Source of the DNA: Theocolax elegans
Taxonomy: Eukaryota; Arthropoda; Insecta; Hymenoptera; Cerocephalidae
Assembly (NCBI GenBank): GCA_026168455.1
Contig: CM047425.1
Span: 92,259,580-92,323,579 of the forward strand
Direction of reading: 5' to 3'
DNA: 64,000 nt
Made by a program: the position numbers and the translations under genes. This document shows positions 23,980-36,820 of the stretch, piece after piece; position 1 is the first letter of the stretch; each line of letters begins with the position of its first letter. The notes below the pieces were generated by a model, which had not been told where the DNA came from, made no database searches, and saw only the letters and a list, made by a program, of their open reading frames with translations.

Positions 23980-25749
23980 GACAGTTGCAATGTTACAGGA
24001 GAGGTTTGCAATCGTGCTCTACATAATTCATCAATAATAATTTAGATTTACATTTTAGAAGAGTCTCTAGCATAGGGAAATAATGTTAACTTTATAATCA
24101 TTTTAAAAGTCTGGGAGAATTCAACTAGACTTTCGACAGACTTCCCCTCGTCGAATCTTCGTCGTATTGCATCTTTCAAACATAAAATTTATATTATTTT
24201 TAATTAAGAAAAACAATAAATCCTCGACATGTTTTGAGCTGTCGAACTCTCAAAACCACCAGATACTTATTTATCACATATAAAAAAAAGTCTCCACTAT
24301 GTTTCGTGTATCTCGCGACAACAAACTGATGAAATGGTTAGGTTACAATTATAAAAACACAATCATCAAATTGAAGTTGGTTTTCATATCGTTTTGTACC
24401 CTAACCATTTCATCAGTTTGTTGTCGCGAGATACACGAAACACATTGGTGACTTTTTTATATGTGATAGATAAGTATCTGGTGGTTTTGAGAGTTCGATA
24501 GCTCAAAACATGTCGAGGATTTATTGTTTTTCTTAATTAAAAATAATATAAATTTATGTTTGAAAGATGCAATACGACGAAGATTCGACGAGAAGTAACG
24601 AAAAATATGTTTAAGCGTTAGCGGTATATATAGGTATATTCTGAATAGCTCATGAATAAAACTTATAAAATTAAAGGAATAAACGATGAAGAATAAGAGG
24701 AGTACTCCAATCAGCTAATCATGATCGTAAAAGGATTGAAAAAAGAAAAGGCATAAAAGTTGATCCGAATCTCTCCGGGTGTCGTAGCAAGTCCCGCAAG
24801 TGTTTACGAGATGCGCACTCGCGCGCTAATCGCATAGTGAAACGGAAACAAGAAACTTAACGACCGTATACCGCGTAAAATCGCCCGAGGCCCGCGACGT
24901 CCGTTTAACCAAGAGGGGTTGGTATAAAACTCACCTAATTCTCCGTGAGCGGGAATCAGGGCTGGGTGATTAGTCGTCGTAGGAGCAGCGCACCGGTGGA
25001 CCTCCCTTTAAAAGGTCCTCCCAGGGAGGCGAAACGCAAATCCGCGGTGGGTATACCGAGGCGAGGAGGGAGATAGTTATACGGGGAAATGATTATCGTC
25101 GTCGTAAAAGGGGCTGCGCCATTTCCACGCTCTCGCGAACCCAGCGCAAACGAACCCGAAGAAGGATTCGTCCGATTCTGTAAGCCGCGGCGTTCCCAAA
25201 GCCCTCAATTTCACTAGAGTAAGAGCATTTCTCTCTCTCTCTCTCTCCCTCTCTTCTCTTCTTTTTCTTCTCTTCTCTTCTCTTCTTCTCGCTTCCTCTC
25301 GCTTATACCAGCGGTCCTTCTCTCTTTTTCCCTCTCCTGCGCCATAAAAGGACTTCTTATTCTCGCGTTTATATTCAATCTCGTGGACTCTCGACGACCA
25401 CAAAAGTGTCGCCATCTGAAACACGTTAACCTCGCGACTCTGTGTACGTATGAATGGTGAAACGAATCTGCGCGCGTGTGCACTCTCGGGGAAAAAGTTG
25501 GATGAGGGGGCATGCTTTCAGTGCACTGAAACGAAGAAGCGCGGAACGGGAGAGGACGAATGTTTCTCTTGATAAGGTCAAACTCAGAGAGACGCAATAG
25601 AAGAGGTTCCAGTTATACATATATCAGATGGGTTTTAAGTGATAAGAGATAAGCCGAAATTAAAGTTTCTCTCGTACGCTACGAAATTTTATTAGAATCA
25701 TCGAAATATTAAGTAAACGTTTCGAATCTACATCTTTGGTGTGCAAGTA
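23980..25749. repeat. Tandem duplication, copy 1
   Basis: Made of three parts shared with copy 2: segment A (23980-24089), a truncated foldback transposon (24090-24592), and segment B (24593-25749). B includes a CpG-rich region, a CT tract at about 25229-25285, and a GGACCT/AGGTCC hairpin near 24999. The copies differ mainly in homopolymer and TA-repeat lengths plus rare substitutions. Open frames in B come from the CT tract. Confidence 0.92.
24090..24592. mobile_element. Foldback transposon core lacking both outer arms
   Basis: This corresponds to 26138-26638 of the complete element. Relative to it, about 275 bases are missing on the left and 336 on the right, so only the inner palindrome remains. 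Symmetric loss of both arm ends could reflect hairpin excision or an assembler failing on an inverted repeat. Confidence 0.75.
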
Positions 25750-25750
25750 A

Positions 25751-28133
25751 GACAGTTGCAATGTTACAGGAGAGGTTTGCAATCGTGCTCTACATAATTC
25801 ATCAATAATAATTTAGATTTACATTTTAGAAGAGTCTCTAGCATAGGGAAATAATGTTAAAACCCGTGTAAAAAAAAAGTATGGGAAACGTCTGGGAAAA
25901 GTCTGGCTTATAAAGTCTTGGCAAAGTCTAGCTGGTGAGACTATCCCATACTTTTTGCCAGACTTAATATATTTTAAATCAACCAGACTTTCTCCCGTAC
26001 ATTTTGCCAGACTTTATAATTATTTTGAAAGTCTGGGATAAATAAGCCATACTTTCTCCCACACATTTACTAGACTTTATAATTATTTTTAAAAGTCTGG
26101 GAGAATTTACCAGACTTTCTCTCACACATTTACTAGACTTTATAATCATTTTAAAAGTCTGGGAGAATTCAACTAGACTTTCGACAGACTTCCCCTCGTC
26201 GAATCTTCGTCGTATTGCATCTTTCAAACATAAAATTTATATTATTTTTAATTAAGAAAAACAATAAATCCTCGACATGTTTGAGCTGTCGAACTCTCAA
26301 AACACCAGATACTTATTTATCACATATAAAAAAAGTCTCCACTATGTTTCGTGTATCTCGCGACAACAACTGATGAAATGGTTAGGTTACAATTATAAAA
26401 ACACAATCATCAAATTGAAGTTGGTTTTCATATCGTTTGTACCCTAACCATTTCATCAGTTTGTTGTCGCGAGATACACGAAAACACATTGGTGACTTTT
26501 TTATATGTGATAGATAAGTATCTGGTGGTTTTGAGAGTTCGATAGCTCAAAACATGTCGAGGATTTATTGTTTTTCTTAATTAAAAATAATATAAATTTT
26601 ATGTTTGAAAGATGCAATACGACGAAAGATTCGACGAGGGGGAAGTCTGGCGAAAGTCTGGTTGAATTCTCCAGACTTTTAAAAATGATTATAAAGTCTA
26701 GTAAAATGTGTGAGAGGAAAGTCTGGTTAAATTCTCCCAGACTTTTAAAAATAATTATAAAGTCTAGTAAAATGTGTGGGAGAAAGTACGGCTTATTTAT
26801 TCCAGGACTTTCAAAATAATTATAAAGTCTGGCAAAATGTACGGGAGAAAGTCTGGTTGATTTAAAATATATTAAGTCTGGCAAAAAGTATGGGATAGTC
26901 TCCCAGCTAGACTTTGCCAAGACTTTATAAGCCAGACTTTTCCCGACGTTCCCCATACTTTTTTTTTACACGGGAAGTAACGAAAAATATGTTTAAGCGT
27001 TAGCGGTATATAGGTATATTCTGAATAGCTCATGAATAAAACTTATAAAATTAGAGGAATAAACGATGAAGAATAAGAGGAGTACTCCAATCAGCTAATC
27101 ATGATCGTAAAAGGATTGAAAAAAGAAAAGGCATAAAAGTTGATCCGAATCTCTCCGGGTGTCGTAGCAAGTCCCGCAAGTGTTTACGAGATGCGCACTC
27201 GCGCGCTAATCGCATAGTGAAACGGAAACAAGAAACTTAACGACCGTATACCGCGTAAAATCGCCCGAGGCCCGCGACGTCCGTTTAACCAAGAGGGGTT
27301 GGTATAAAACTCACCTAATTCTCCGTGAGCGGGAATCAGGGCTGGGTGATTAGTCGTCGTAGGAGCAGCGCACCGGTGGACCTCCCTTTAAAAGGTCCTC
27401 CCAGGGAGGCGAAACGCAAATCCGCGGTGGGTATACCGAGGCGAGGAGGGAGATAGTTATACGGGGAAATGATTATCGTCGTCGTAAAAGGGGCTGCGCC
27501 ATTTCCACGCTCTCGCGAACCCAGCGCAAACGAACCCGAAGAAGGATTCGTCCGATTCTGTAAGCCGCGGCGTTCCCAAAGCCCTCAATTTCACTAGAGT
27601 AAGAGCATTTCTCTCTCTCTCTCTCTCCCTCTCTTCTCTTCTTTTTCTTCTCTTCTCTTCTCTTCTTCTCGCTTCCTCTCGCTTATACCAGCGGTCCTTC
27701 TCTCTTTTTCCCTCTCCTGCGCCATAAAAGGACTTCTTATTCTCGCGTTTATATTCAATCTCGTGGACTCTCGACGACCACAAAAGTGTCGCCATCTGAA
27801 ACACGTTAACCTCGCGACTCTGTGTACGTATGAATGGTGAAACGAATCTGCGCGCGTGTGCACTCTCGGGGAAAAAGTTGGATGAGGGGGCATGCTTTCA
27901 GTGCACTGAAACGAAGAAGCGCGGAACGGGAGAGGACGAATGTTTCTCTTGATAAGGTCAAACTCAGAGAGACGCAATAGAAGAGGTTCCAGTTATATAT
28001 ATATATATCAGATGGGTTTTAAGTGATAAGAGATAAGCCGAAATTAAAGTTTCTCTCGTACGCTACGAAATTTTATTAGAATCATCGAAATATTAAGTAA
28101 ACGTTTCGAATCTACATCTTTGGTGTGCAAGTA
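25751..28133. repeat. Tandem duplication, copy 2
   Basis: Segment A' (25751-25860), a complete foldback transposon (25863-26974), and segment B' (26975-28133), in the same order and orientation as copy 1. The junction between copies falls at 25750. Confidence 0.92.
25863..26974. mobile_element. Complete 1.1-kb foldback (long inverted repeat) transposon
   Basis: Ends CCCGTGTAAAAAAAAAGTAT and its complement. The whole 1112-bp element is two arms of about 500 bases around a spacer near 26400-26440. The outer part of each arm carries short iterated units with the core AGTCTGG or CCAGACTTT, in both orientations, roughly every 30-60 bases. No transposase frame is present. The frames at 25979-26227, 26501-26956 and 26568-26819 are made by the repeat units. 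No superfamily is assigned, because a target-site duplication is unclear (flanks AAAA / AAGT). Confidence 0.85.
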
Positions 28134-29740
28134 TATAAATTCTAAAATCTAATTAAATAGATCTGACTAAATGGAAAAGGGTTTTTTATGTAGTAATTTA
28201 ACGATTTTTGTATGACTCTTTAAACTCATTGACTCAGCTCATTAAGTAAAATGTATATAAATAAAACAGTTGCTTTTGGTAAATTAATTATTTATAAACA
28301 ATATAACTTTATAGTTACTAGCATTTAAGTGTAATACTATCACTATCCTAGCTTCAAAACAATTTAAAAAAAAACAAATGAAAAGTTATCATAAATTTTT
28401 GACGAAACGAAAACCGAAAAGTTGTATCTACCGATACAAAATAAAGAAAGGAGAAGTAAACGAAACCACGAATAGGGAAATGGTATATTCTCGAGTAGAG
28501 AATCGCAAGACGATGTATTATGTAGTAGTAACTCGGGGTACGGTGATCCCCATGCATCTATGCATAGGGAATGGTAGATAGGAATGAGTATGCGCCGTAT
28601 AAGCGCGATGCAAAGTGTTAATGCATTCGCGTAATGTCGGCGTATATGCATGCAAAGGGGCGCGGGACATCTGGGGGTGTAGGGGGTAAGGGGACCGAAC
28701 ACGCGCGCTTAGATTCACCCGACCGTGATTTTGTATTCCCAATGCAAAGCCCTCTCCGACCGAATTGAAAATTCTTCGGGTGTCATTACTTTTCATTTAG
28801 TCCAACTCTGTGCGTCTTCTTTTGGATTCATTGACCAAAACTTTGTACCACATTCTTTTTTTCTCAACTCATCGTTCGAACTTTGTCCTCCTTCATCATT
28901 CGTTAGGAATTTCAAATATAGGTATATATTTCATTTTAGTTAAATATGATGCAAAAGTAAAAAGCTGAAGTAAGTATCTTATATACAAGTAGGAAATTGA
29001 AAACGTTTATCAATTATAGATAATATACACGGTGATTAAAATTATATACATACATGTTACTAATCCAGCTAGGAAAAAAATTGTGTTATGAGTTTTCTCA
29101 AGTATATACTCACTTGAAGGTGACACGTATATTTAGATAATCGTTATAAACTATCCGCAACCGCTAATGTACGGATTGCAATAAAAGAGGTTTAAGATAA
29201 GTTATTACGTACATTAAAATATATGAAGAGCAGTTAAAAGGGGTAGCGAATTCCTCACATATTGTATAGATATTTGGGTTTGAAAAGGGAACGAAGGTTA
29301 TCGGTTTATATTAATACTAACAACTACTGTGGCAAATCGAGTGTATAATAATTGATCATTTGAAATAATACACTGTAAGAATAAATGGAAACTTACTAAA
29401 GACGATTGAAAATATAACGGAACTTTAACTAGAGTGTAATGGAAGGTGTAACTTAATTTTATTATTTTACGCGTTTTATATGACATCTTTATTATGAAAT
29501 GTTAATTTTTATTAATAAAATAAATATAAATAGATAGAAATGTATTATAATGGTAGATTTATTATCTACTTGCAGTCTCCTCGAGTACTAATGGTAAGAT
29601 TAATATTGTTTCAGCCTAAACAAATCTTACTAGATTATAATGCATATGGATTTATGAGCGATGGAACATCTACATTTAACAATTGAATTTTTAAATTTGT
29701 TTTTATCGGAATATCATAGAGATCGTAGGAGAAGACTAAA
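28134..29740. other. Intergenic DNA, AT-rich, with island at 28480-28800
   Basis: The island is CpG-containing with short palindromes (ATGCATCTATGCAT near 28552). No credible gene was found. The frames of 60-112 codons lack known motifs and overlap on both strands. Confidence 0.45.
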
Positions 29741-30570
29741 GGGAAATCTGAACTACGCTCGAGACGGATGAACCGAGAACGCTCTCAGTACAAACACTGG
29801 GAAAGACCGGGATGAAGAATAAGAAGAAGGGGTTTATCAGCCAGAAGAGAACGAAAATTTCAGGAAAACCAAGAGAGAAAGAAAGGGAGAGAGTGAGAGA
29901 GAGTGAGAGAGGAGCGGAGAGATGGAGGAACGGTGGGTGAATAGAGAGGCGAGGTGGAGGGTGGGTGGTATGCCAGGGGTACAAAAAGAGGGAGACAAGT
30001 CGCGCATCAGTATTCTCTTCTACCCTCCTCTAACCCTGCGTGCCCGCTGCTCGTTGAATCTAATTACACCGAGCGAGGTAAGAGGAAAAGAGAGAGGCAC
30101 GCAAGCAACACAGGACGCCTCTCTCTTTCTCTCTCACGAGCAGTTTCGTTGCCAAGCGACCCCGGGGGTGGTAGCCATCTTGGAGGGTTGCAGCGGCACC
30201 AGCCACTAATGGCCTAATGAATTTAATGGAGGCTCCACGACACACACAGATGAAGAGAGAGGGAAGGAGACGGAGAGAAAGAGAGAAAGAGAGAGAGAGT
30301 GCCCCTCCTTTTCTTCTTTCTTCGGTTCCTTCCTTCCTTCCTTCCTTTCTTTCTTTCTTTCTTCTTTCTTACCCGAGTGAGCCAGAGAGAAAGAAGAGCG
30401 GCGGTTGCGCCGAGTGGAAGAATAAGAACCGCCGCGCTACTTCGAGCAAAAAGGAAATGAAGAGGAAAAGATTGAGCGGAAAAGGGAGAGGGAAAGTCAA
30501 TGACGAAGATCAAGGCGAGAGAAGCTTCCCACGAACACTGGAACGTCTCTTAGAAATTTTAAGCTCTTTT
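29740..30570. promoter_or_regulatory. GA/CT-rich island with RFX-like site
   Basis: Purine-rich GAGA sequence to about 29920, a splice-donor-like GAG|GTAAGAG near 30077, CpG-rich DNA, then TTCC/TTTC repeats (30325-30370). GTTGCCAAGCGAC at 30148-30160 fits the RFX X-box pattern. GCCATCTT, a YY1/Pho-type core, is near 30174, and several TAAT cores lie at 30206-30232. This looks like a promoter or enhancer, but no gene could be attached to it. Confidence 0.35.
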
Positions 30571-31212
30571 TGCTAAATGGTTTTTGCTTTTTAAAAATGA
30601 TTACACTGGTTCCAAAAAATATTAGTCGATAACATTATTCACATTAATTTCATTAGAAATCTTAAGAAATCTATTTACTAAAGCATTAAATGTTAATGTT
30701 ACTATTCAATACTTGCTATTTCACTATTTTAAACATAAACCTCTTAGGTTCGTTTACACCTTCTGAATATTATATACACATGAAATTTTTATATTTTTTT
30801 GTCACTTGCTAAAATTGTGCACATGTATTTTACATCAACACGTAATAGTATGATATTATATAACATTATAAGAGGCTGATTTTAATTAAACTAAAAAAAT
30901 ATAATTAATCTTTAATTAAAGTAAGTACTAAAAATTGGGTATGTTTTAAAATTTTTCATGTAATTAAATTTAACACATGAGAATATAACACGAAAATAGC
31001 ATAAAGAAATGAAGAAAAAAAATACTTACTAGTCGTTTTAGATACGATTCTTTTCGAGAAAAATGCAAGTAGATAAAGGAAATTAGATGAGGGGATAAGA
31101 GGATGAGAGAAAAGTGCAAAGGAAAAAACAGTGTTGGGGTTGGAAATTGAGAAAGAAGAAAATCCACGGTTTGGCAATCTAGTTTTTACTTGGTACGTGC
31201 TGGAAAAGGATA

Positions 31213-31268
<56 letters not shown>

Positions 31269-32920
31269 GTTGAGAAACCAAAAACTTGTTATTCAGAAAC
31301 TTTCATCGGTATTATTAAACTCAAAAGAACAATAAAAATTTCATCAGTTTTATTAAAAACTGATTGGTGTATTATAAATAAGTAATTTTTAAGGCAGTAA
31401 ATAGGAATAAATAGTAACATATATGTATAAATGAATAATATTAATACAAAAATCAATGTACGTAATGAAAAACGAAATTAATTTCGAACCATATATAAAT
31501 ATAATACATTATAAAAATGCAATTGTATAATTCTGAAAAAATGTAATGAGAAGATACGATTGTACTGGATGGAACGTATTTTCGAGTAGGAGGGTAAAAG
31601 AAGGAGCCGGTGTTCTTCTCGAGATTGCCGACTTACGCAGAGCGGATTTTTACAATTAAGTAAAGAACGAGTGGGCGTCTTACTGCAGGAGGGTGCGAAG
31701 AAGCTTTTTAACTTAGCGAGGTATATTAAGAACTTGAAAAGTAATGATTATCAAGCTTTCTTCTAATTAAATATATATATATACATATATAAGCGCTTAT
31801 TTACTTAATGATAATAACCAATCGACTTTAAAGTTGTTACTGCCAACGGTACTCGCTGCTTCTAATGATTATATAACTTTCTAATAATATATTTATACAA
31901 CGCATGGTGGTAGTTTGATCGGATTGTTACTTATTATGCAGTAACGGTGTAATTGCAACATACAAATTTTAAGCGAACCCGACGTATACACGACGATCAA
32001 ATACACGAGCGATTAAACATTCGCGCCACATCAAAGTCAAAGCACTCGGGCATGTTTACGCAACGCTTCGTCAGCAAATTATCCTTGAAAATGCTATGGA
32101 TATGTTATTAATTAAACAAAAAATGTTATTTTTTCATTTTTTTATTTTACTTTACTTTTACGCGAGATTCGACAAGGTTAGATTTAAGTTTTTTCAATAT
32201 GTTTTTCTTCCTTTACGTTTGCTAAAAATAAGTTGTTTGTTTTTAATATATATTTAAACATCATTAAGAGCAATTTTTTGTTTTTTACTTATAAATTTAT
32301 TAGGAGAATATCAGAGTTGTAAATCACGGATCGTAGTAATTACACAACTCAATTTTTCCATCAGATCGTACAAAAAGACACCTTTTCCTATCCTAATATT
32401 CGTTATTTTCAACAGTTACATAAATTACTGTAAAATAATATGAAAGCAATGATCGTCATTCTTACATGAGCTCTTTCCTCCGGGAATTACATTTTATAAA
32501 TTTTTACAATTTCTTTTTAGTCTAGACGTAGGATATGGTTTTCTTTATCATTTAGAAAATACTGAAGAGGAAATTTTAGTTTATCTTTATTATATAATTA
32601 AATTTACAGTAATGCAAGATGAAACAGCTAATTTCCATTATTTAGTATGTCACGCATTTTCGGGTGGGTTTCGCGTGAATCTTCCTAAGTCAAAAACTCG
32701 TTAAAAAGAAGTATTAATGTATAGCTATATAACACTCTTATTTGTTAACTGTTCATTATAAAGTTTATTGTAATTAGTATTGTACCCTGCCGGTCAAAAG
32801 TAAAATATAGGTATACATTTTTGGTAATTCGTATAAAATAAGAATAAACTAATAACCCTAAAAAATAATAGTTGTAAGAAATATAATATCAAAGTAGAAT
32901 AATCGATCTGTTAAATTCGA
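30571..32920. other. AT-rich intergenic stretch
   Basis: It contains the CA microsatellite at 31217-31264 and a small GC-rich patch at 31560-31720. Otherwise A/T-rich. No gene was seen. Confidence 0.45.
31217..31264. repeat. (AC)24 microsatellite
   Basis: An uninterrupted AC dinucleotide run of 48 bases. The neighbouring frames on each strand read Thr-His or Cys-Val repeats through it and are not genes. Confidence 0.97.
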
Positions 32921-32923
32921 CAG

Positions 32924-33001
32924 GCAGACGTCCAGGACGACAGATCCCATCAAGCTGTCCCCAAGGCGCGCGAGTACCGACCAGGAGCGCATGGAGTCGC
33001 C
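32924..33001 (+). CDS. Possible small orphan exon, function unknown
   Basis: A 78-base GC-rich segment lies between a tandem acceptor (CAGGCAG, AG at 32922-32923 and 32926-32927) and a donor (CGCC|GTAAGAG, GT at 33002-33003). In the phase starting with CAG it reads QTSRTTDPIKLSPRRASTDQ and on to MESP. RRAS resembles a protein-kinase-A site. Phase 0 from 32924 is also open. I do not recognise the protein and found no partner exon, so this could be an alternative exon of a gene with exons outside the window, or chance. Confidence 0.3.
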
Positions 33002-36000
33002 GTAAGAGCCGCGCGGGAAAATAGTAGAAGCGAAAGTAGCTGGCAGGGTAGTAATCCAGAGTGCGGACCAGGGCTTACCGGGCGGCTCCTCTCCAGATGT
33101 TTATTGACTCGGGAGGCGCACGCGCCCCGCGACCTCTCTCTCGCTCTCTCTCGCTCTTTCTATCCACCTCTCTCTTCTTCTCTCCCTACCTACTTTTCCC
33201 GAGTTTTCTTTCTTACATCTCGTGTATCGTTCTTGGCTGTCTTATCGCGCACTTAGATACGTACTAACACACCCATGAGCCTCAAGCTCACCTCGGTTTC
33301 TCCTTACCAACTCGCGCGAGCGCGCACGCTTATATTTTTTGGTTCCCTCTCTATATACACGGTGAAATGCGGTATTCCCTTTTTCCATCTTCCCTTTGGG
33401 AAATCTTACTTTCCTCGTGAGAGAGCTCTTTCTTTCTTTCTTTCTGTCTCCCTCTCGTTTCTTCTATCTTGCATGTCTTGACTTCCATTGGCTTTTTCGA
33501 TTAAAGTCTTCGACGAAAAAACGAATTCTTCGCATCTAATCCGTTTGGAATGTTTTATTTTTAAACAAATTTTAACTAAGTGGCTATGGTTCTCTTTGAT
33601 TATACGTAAACTTACTTCCTTTTTAATTAATTATTCGTTATTAACGTTTAGTGCCATTTTTTAGACAAATAAGTTGCAATAAATATTACCTAATGAAAAA
33701 AATATCCTTAAATTATTGTAAAATATTGTTTTTAAAATTCGAAAATATTGCGAATATTTCGTATTATCGTTGAAACTAATATTAGATGTATATACAAACA
33801 AAAATTTGGACGCATGAAAAAAATTATTATTTTTTACTCTATAAATAGAATAAAAAATTATAATCTGTGAAGGTATAAATTTGCAATTATTTCTACAAAA
33901 TATAGTAATTGTCACAACTCATTTATAGTTTATATATATATATTTTACTCATTTATAGTCTATATACTATATTTTATATGATGCTAGTAATAAAAAATTC
34001 ATGAAACTTTTATCAAATATGACCTATAAAATTTATTTTATAGTAAAAGTTACTAAATTTTATTGTATATGTATATTGTTTATGAAATAATATGAAATAT
34101 TATGCATAACCTTTGTACAGAAAGCTCTGTAAATACTGTAGAATTCTAAACGATATTAATGAATCTTAATATTGATGAGACAATAAATAATGAAGCTAAA
34201 CTGTTATATGTAAAAAAATGTGTGTTGTTTGCGTAAAAAATATTTTTAATTTAAAAAAAAGGCATAAAATAGAATGTAGGATTTCCACTGAAATGTCGCC
34301 TAAAGAAACGAAATGTGATTATTGACCATCTAAATCGGTATAACATTCCACATGTCGGAATCAAGAATGGTCATTTTTTACTTTTTTTTTATAAAAAGAG
34401 AATAAATTTTTGAAAATTCTAGATGTCAGGCTTTTAGGCATATTTTAAACAATATATCTAAATTTTTTCAGATGTTTACATCAATAATTTAATTAAGATG
34501 TTTGCGCTGAAAGTTTATATATATTTGTATTGATAATTACGGATCAAAAACTTTTTATTCAAGTATATTATTAAAAAATGATTTTTTTCTTTAAAAATTA
34601 AAACGTCAGGTCCTCTCTTGATATTTGAGATATAACATTTGGGTTGAAGGTTCAGAACCTGGAACAAGTTAATTTGAGTATGTCATCCCCTGAAAAAACA
34701 ATATAATACAGTTTATAATTTTGAATTAAATAGTAACAGTTGTAACAATTAATAGTGACCGTTACCAGTAATATAGATGAATCTTCTGGTTCTAACACCT
34801 ATCAGTATGGTTCTTCAAAATAGTTCTTTATTTTTGTTTAATGTTTATTACTTGTTTATTATGGTAAACATTGATTGTCTCTTTATTTAATTAATTTCAA
34901 ACATATAAATATTAAAAATTTGATGTAATATTAAAATTATAAACGAAGTACGTCTAGAAGAATATATGAATAAATTAAATCGAGTCAATATGCATTTATA
35001 ATGCATCCATATAGTAGCGAATTCCTTTAATACATACGTGTAAAACCACTTTACGATCACAAGATTATCCCAGTCTGATATAGTTGGCACCGATTAAGAG
35101 CGTAATATAATGTCTTCAGTGAGCTCAGGCGATTAGGGGATCGGCTTCGATAATCGCTCGAGTACTTTTTATCTCTTAAAGACAGATGTACAAGCATTGT
35201 AGAAAAATTTACGTCCGAACCTTACTAATCACTGCGACTACCTTCCGTAACATCAAATGTCTCGTATTTTACGAATTTCTCTTTGATTGAAAAACTTTAT
35301 ATGAATGGGTCTGTAAATTACACTTTACGTGCAATGTCGATTCCTTTCTAAAATACGTATTATATAGATCGATTTATTAGTGTAATATTAAAATTTATAA
35401 TGTTTATATACATTAATTATTATTATTATTATCATAATTATTATTATTATTACTTAAAGTTATTAGAGACTGAAAAATATTTTAATAATTAATTTTAAGA
35501 TTTTCAGATTCTAGGAAATGCAACAGTCATTTTAAAATATGTTTAAAATAAAAATGTTTATATTTTAACGTTTTATATTTTACGTAAATTCTAAAATTGT
35601 TGTCTAGGAGTGCGATGTAGCACAATCTACCTGTAGCCGATATATGTCAACGAATGTGAAATGGAAATGTGCTTTGAATCTATAAAGTACCCTAATTATT
35701 GGAATGAAAGTTTAATTATATAGCTATATAAAGACATGGAAATCAAGAATGTATATAAATCAAACGATTCACCCCTTTCTTAACATAGCTTTAAACAATT
35801 TAAAAACTCCGATTCCAATCACCCTAAAAAAGGAACCAATGAGTGGTTTAATGTTTCGAGGTTGTAGTATCACGAATTACGGGTATACAGGCTGCGCGTA
35901 TAAATGGAGGCCGGTGTAGGATGGCGATGAAGGGTGGCTTTTATCCGAGGAGTGGAAGACGCTTATGCGGTCGAGGAGGACTGGACGATATATACCTGCG

Positions 36001-36820
36001 AGAAAGAGAGAGAGAGCGAGAGAGAAGGAAAGAGAGCGGGAGATACTAAAGGACCGAGAAGAATCCGAAGTAAAGCGATATTGCCGGGCGGCGCGCACCA
36101 CCTCTAAGCGTTGGGATTAAGTGCTACGTAAATTCTTCCTGGGTCTCACTGCGGTACCTCTTTTTTTTTGCTCCTCCTCTTCTCTTTTCTGGCGATGTAC
36201 CGTCCCTGGGATAAAAAATCGCCGATCTTTCTCAACCAACTCTTATATGTGTAGCCGTTGATGTCTTCGTTATGGTGGTGCATATGGAAGTGGATTTTCC
36301 TGGATGAACGATGTTGTTTCTTTATTTATTCGATTAGTTTTATTATGTTTCTTCGTTACGTATATTATAAACAAGTATCTGAAAAATTATTCTACACGTA
36401 CTCTTTCTTTTCCAAAATTAAAATATATGTTTTATTAAGTATTGATTTTGCTAATAATAAATAACTGGAAGATATTCCGTAACATTCAAAAAACGTAAAA
36501 GTACTTTGATCTTTATGAAACTTCTTTTTTTTATAAACTTTATAAACGTAATTAAAATTTTGTAATTTATGAAATAATTAAATATACTATGAAACAAATA
36601 CTTAACACTTGCAATTGTCAGAGAGAACAATAATAATCTTTTTCACTTTTCAGGTGTACAATTGAAAATGGTTTTAAAATGATAGCGCACTATCTGGAGC
36701 CATCTTACGTTGAATTTTCAAAGCTTATTCTACCCGTATAAGTAAAAGTAGAAAGTAAGTAGGTAATGTTGAAAACTACATTATCGTGAAAAATAGTTAT
36801 GTGTATTCATAATATACTGT
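33002..36820. other. Intergenic or intronic AT-rich DNA with CT islands
   Basis: A CT-rich island runs to about 33480. Another CpG/GA island lies at 35880-36250. Between them lies AT-rich sequence with an ATT repeat at about 35406-35454 and a short direct repeat (ACTCATTTATAGT near 33917 and 33948). No gene was recognised. Confidence 0.45.

Noticed and set aside
25077..25597. Arg/Glu-rich frames of 115 and 127 codons, repeated at 27457-27977
   Set aside because: Generated by the CT tract and duplicated along with it; no domain or splice support.
26501..26956. 151-codon minus-strand frame inside the foldback element
   Set aside because: It reads repeated transposon arm units and has no transposase motif.
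34260..34710. Another inverted-repeat element, suggested by a TCATCCCCT motif near 34684
   Set aside because: No matching opposite end was found.
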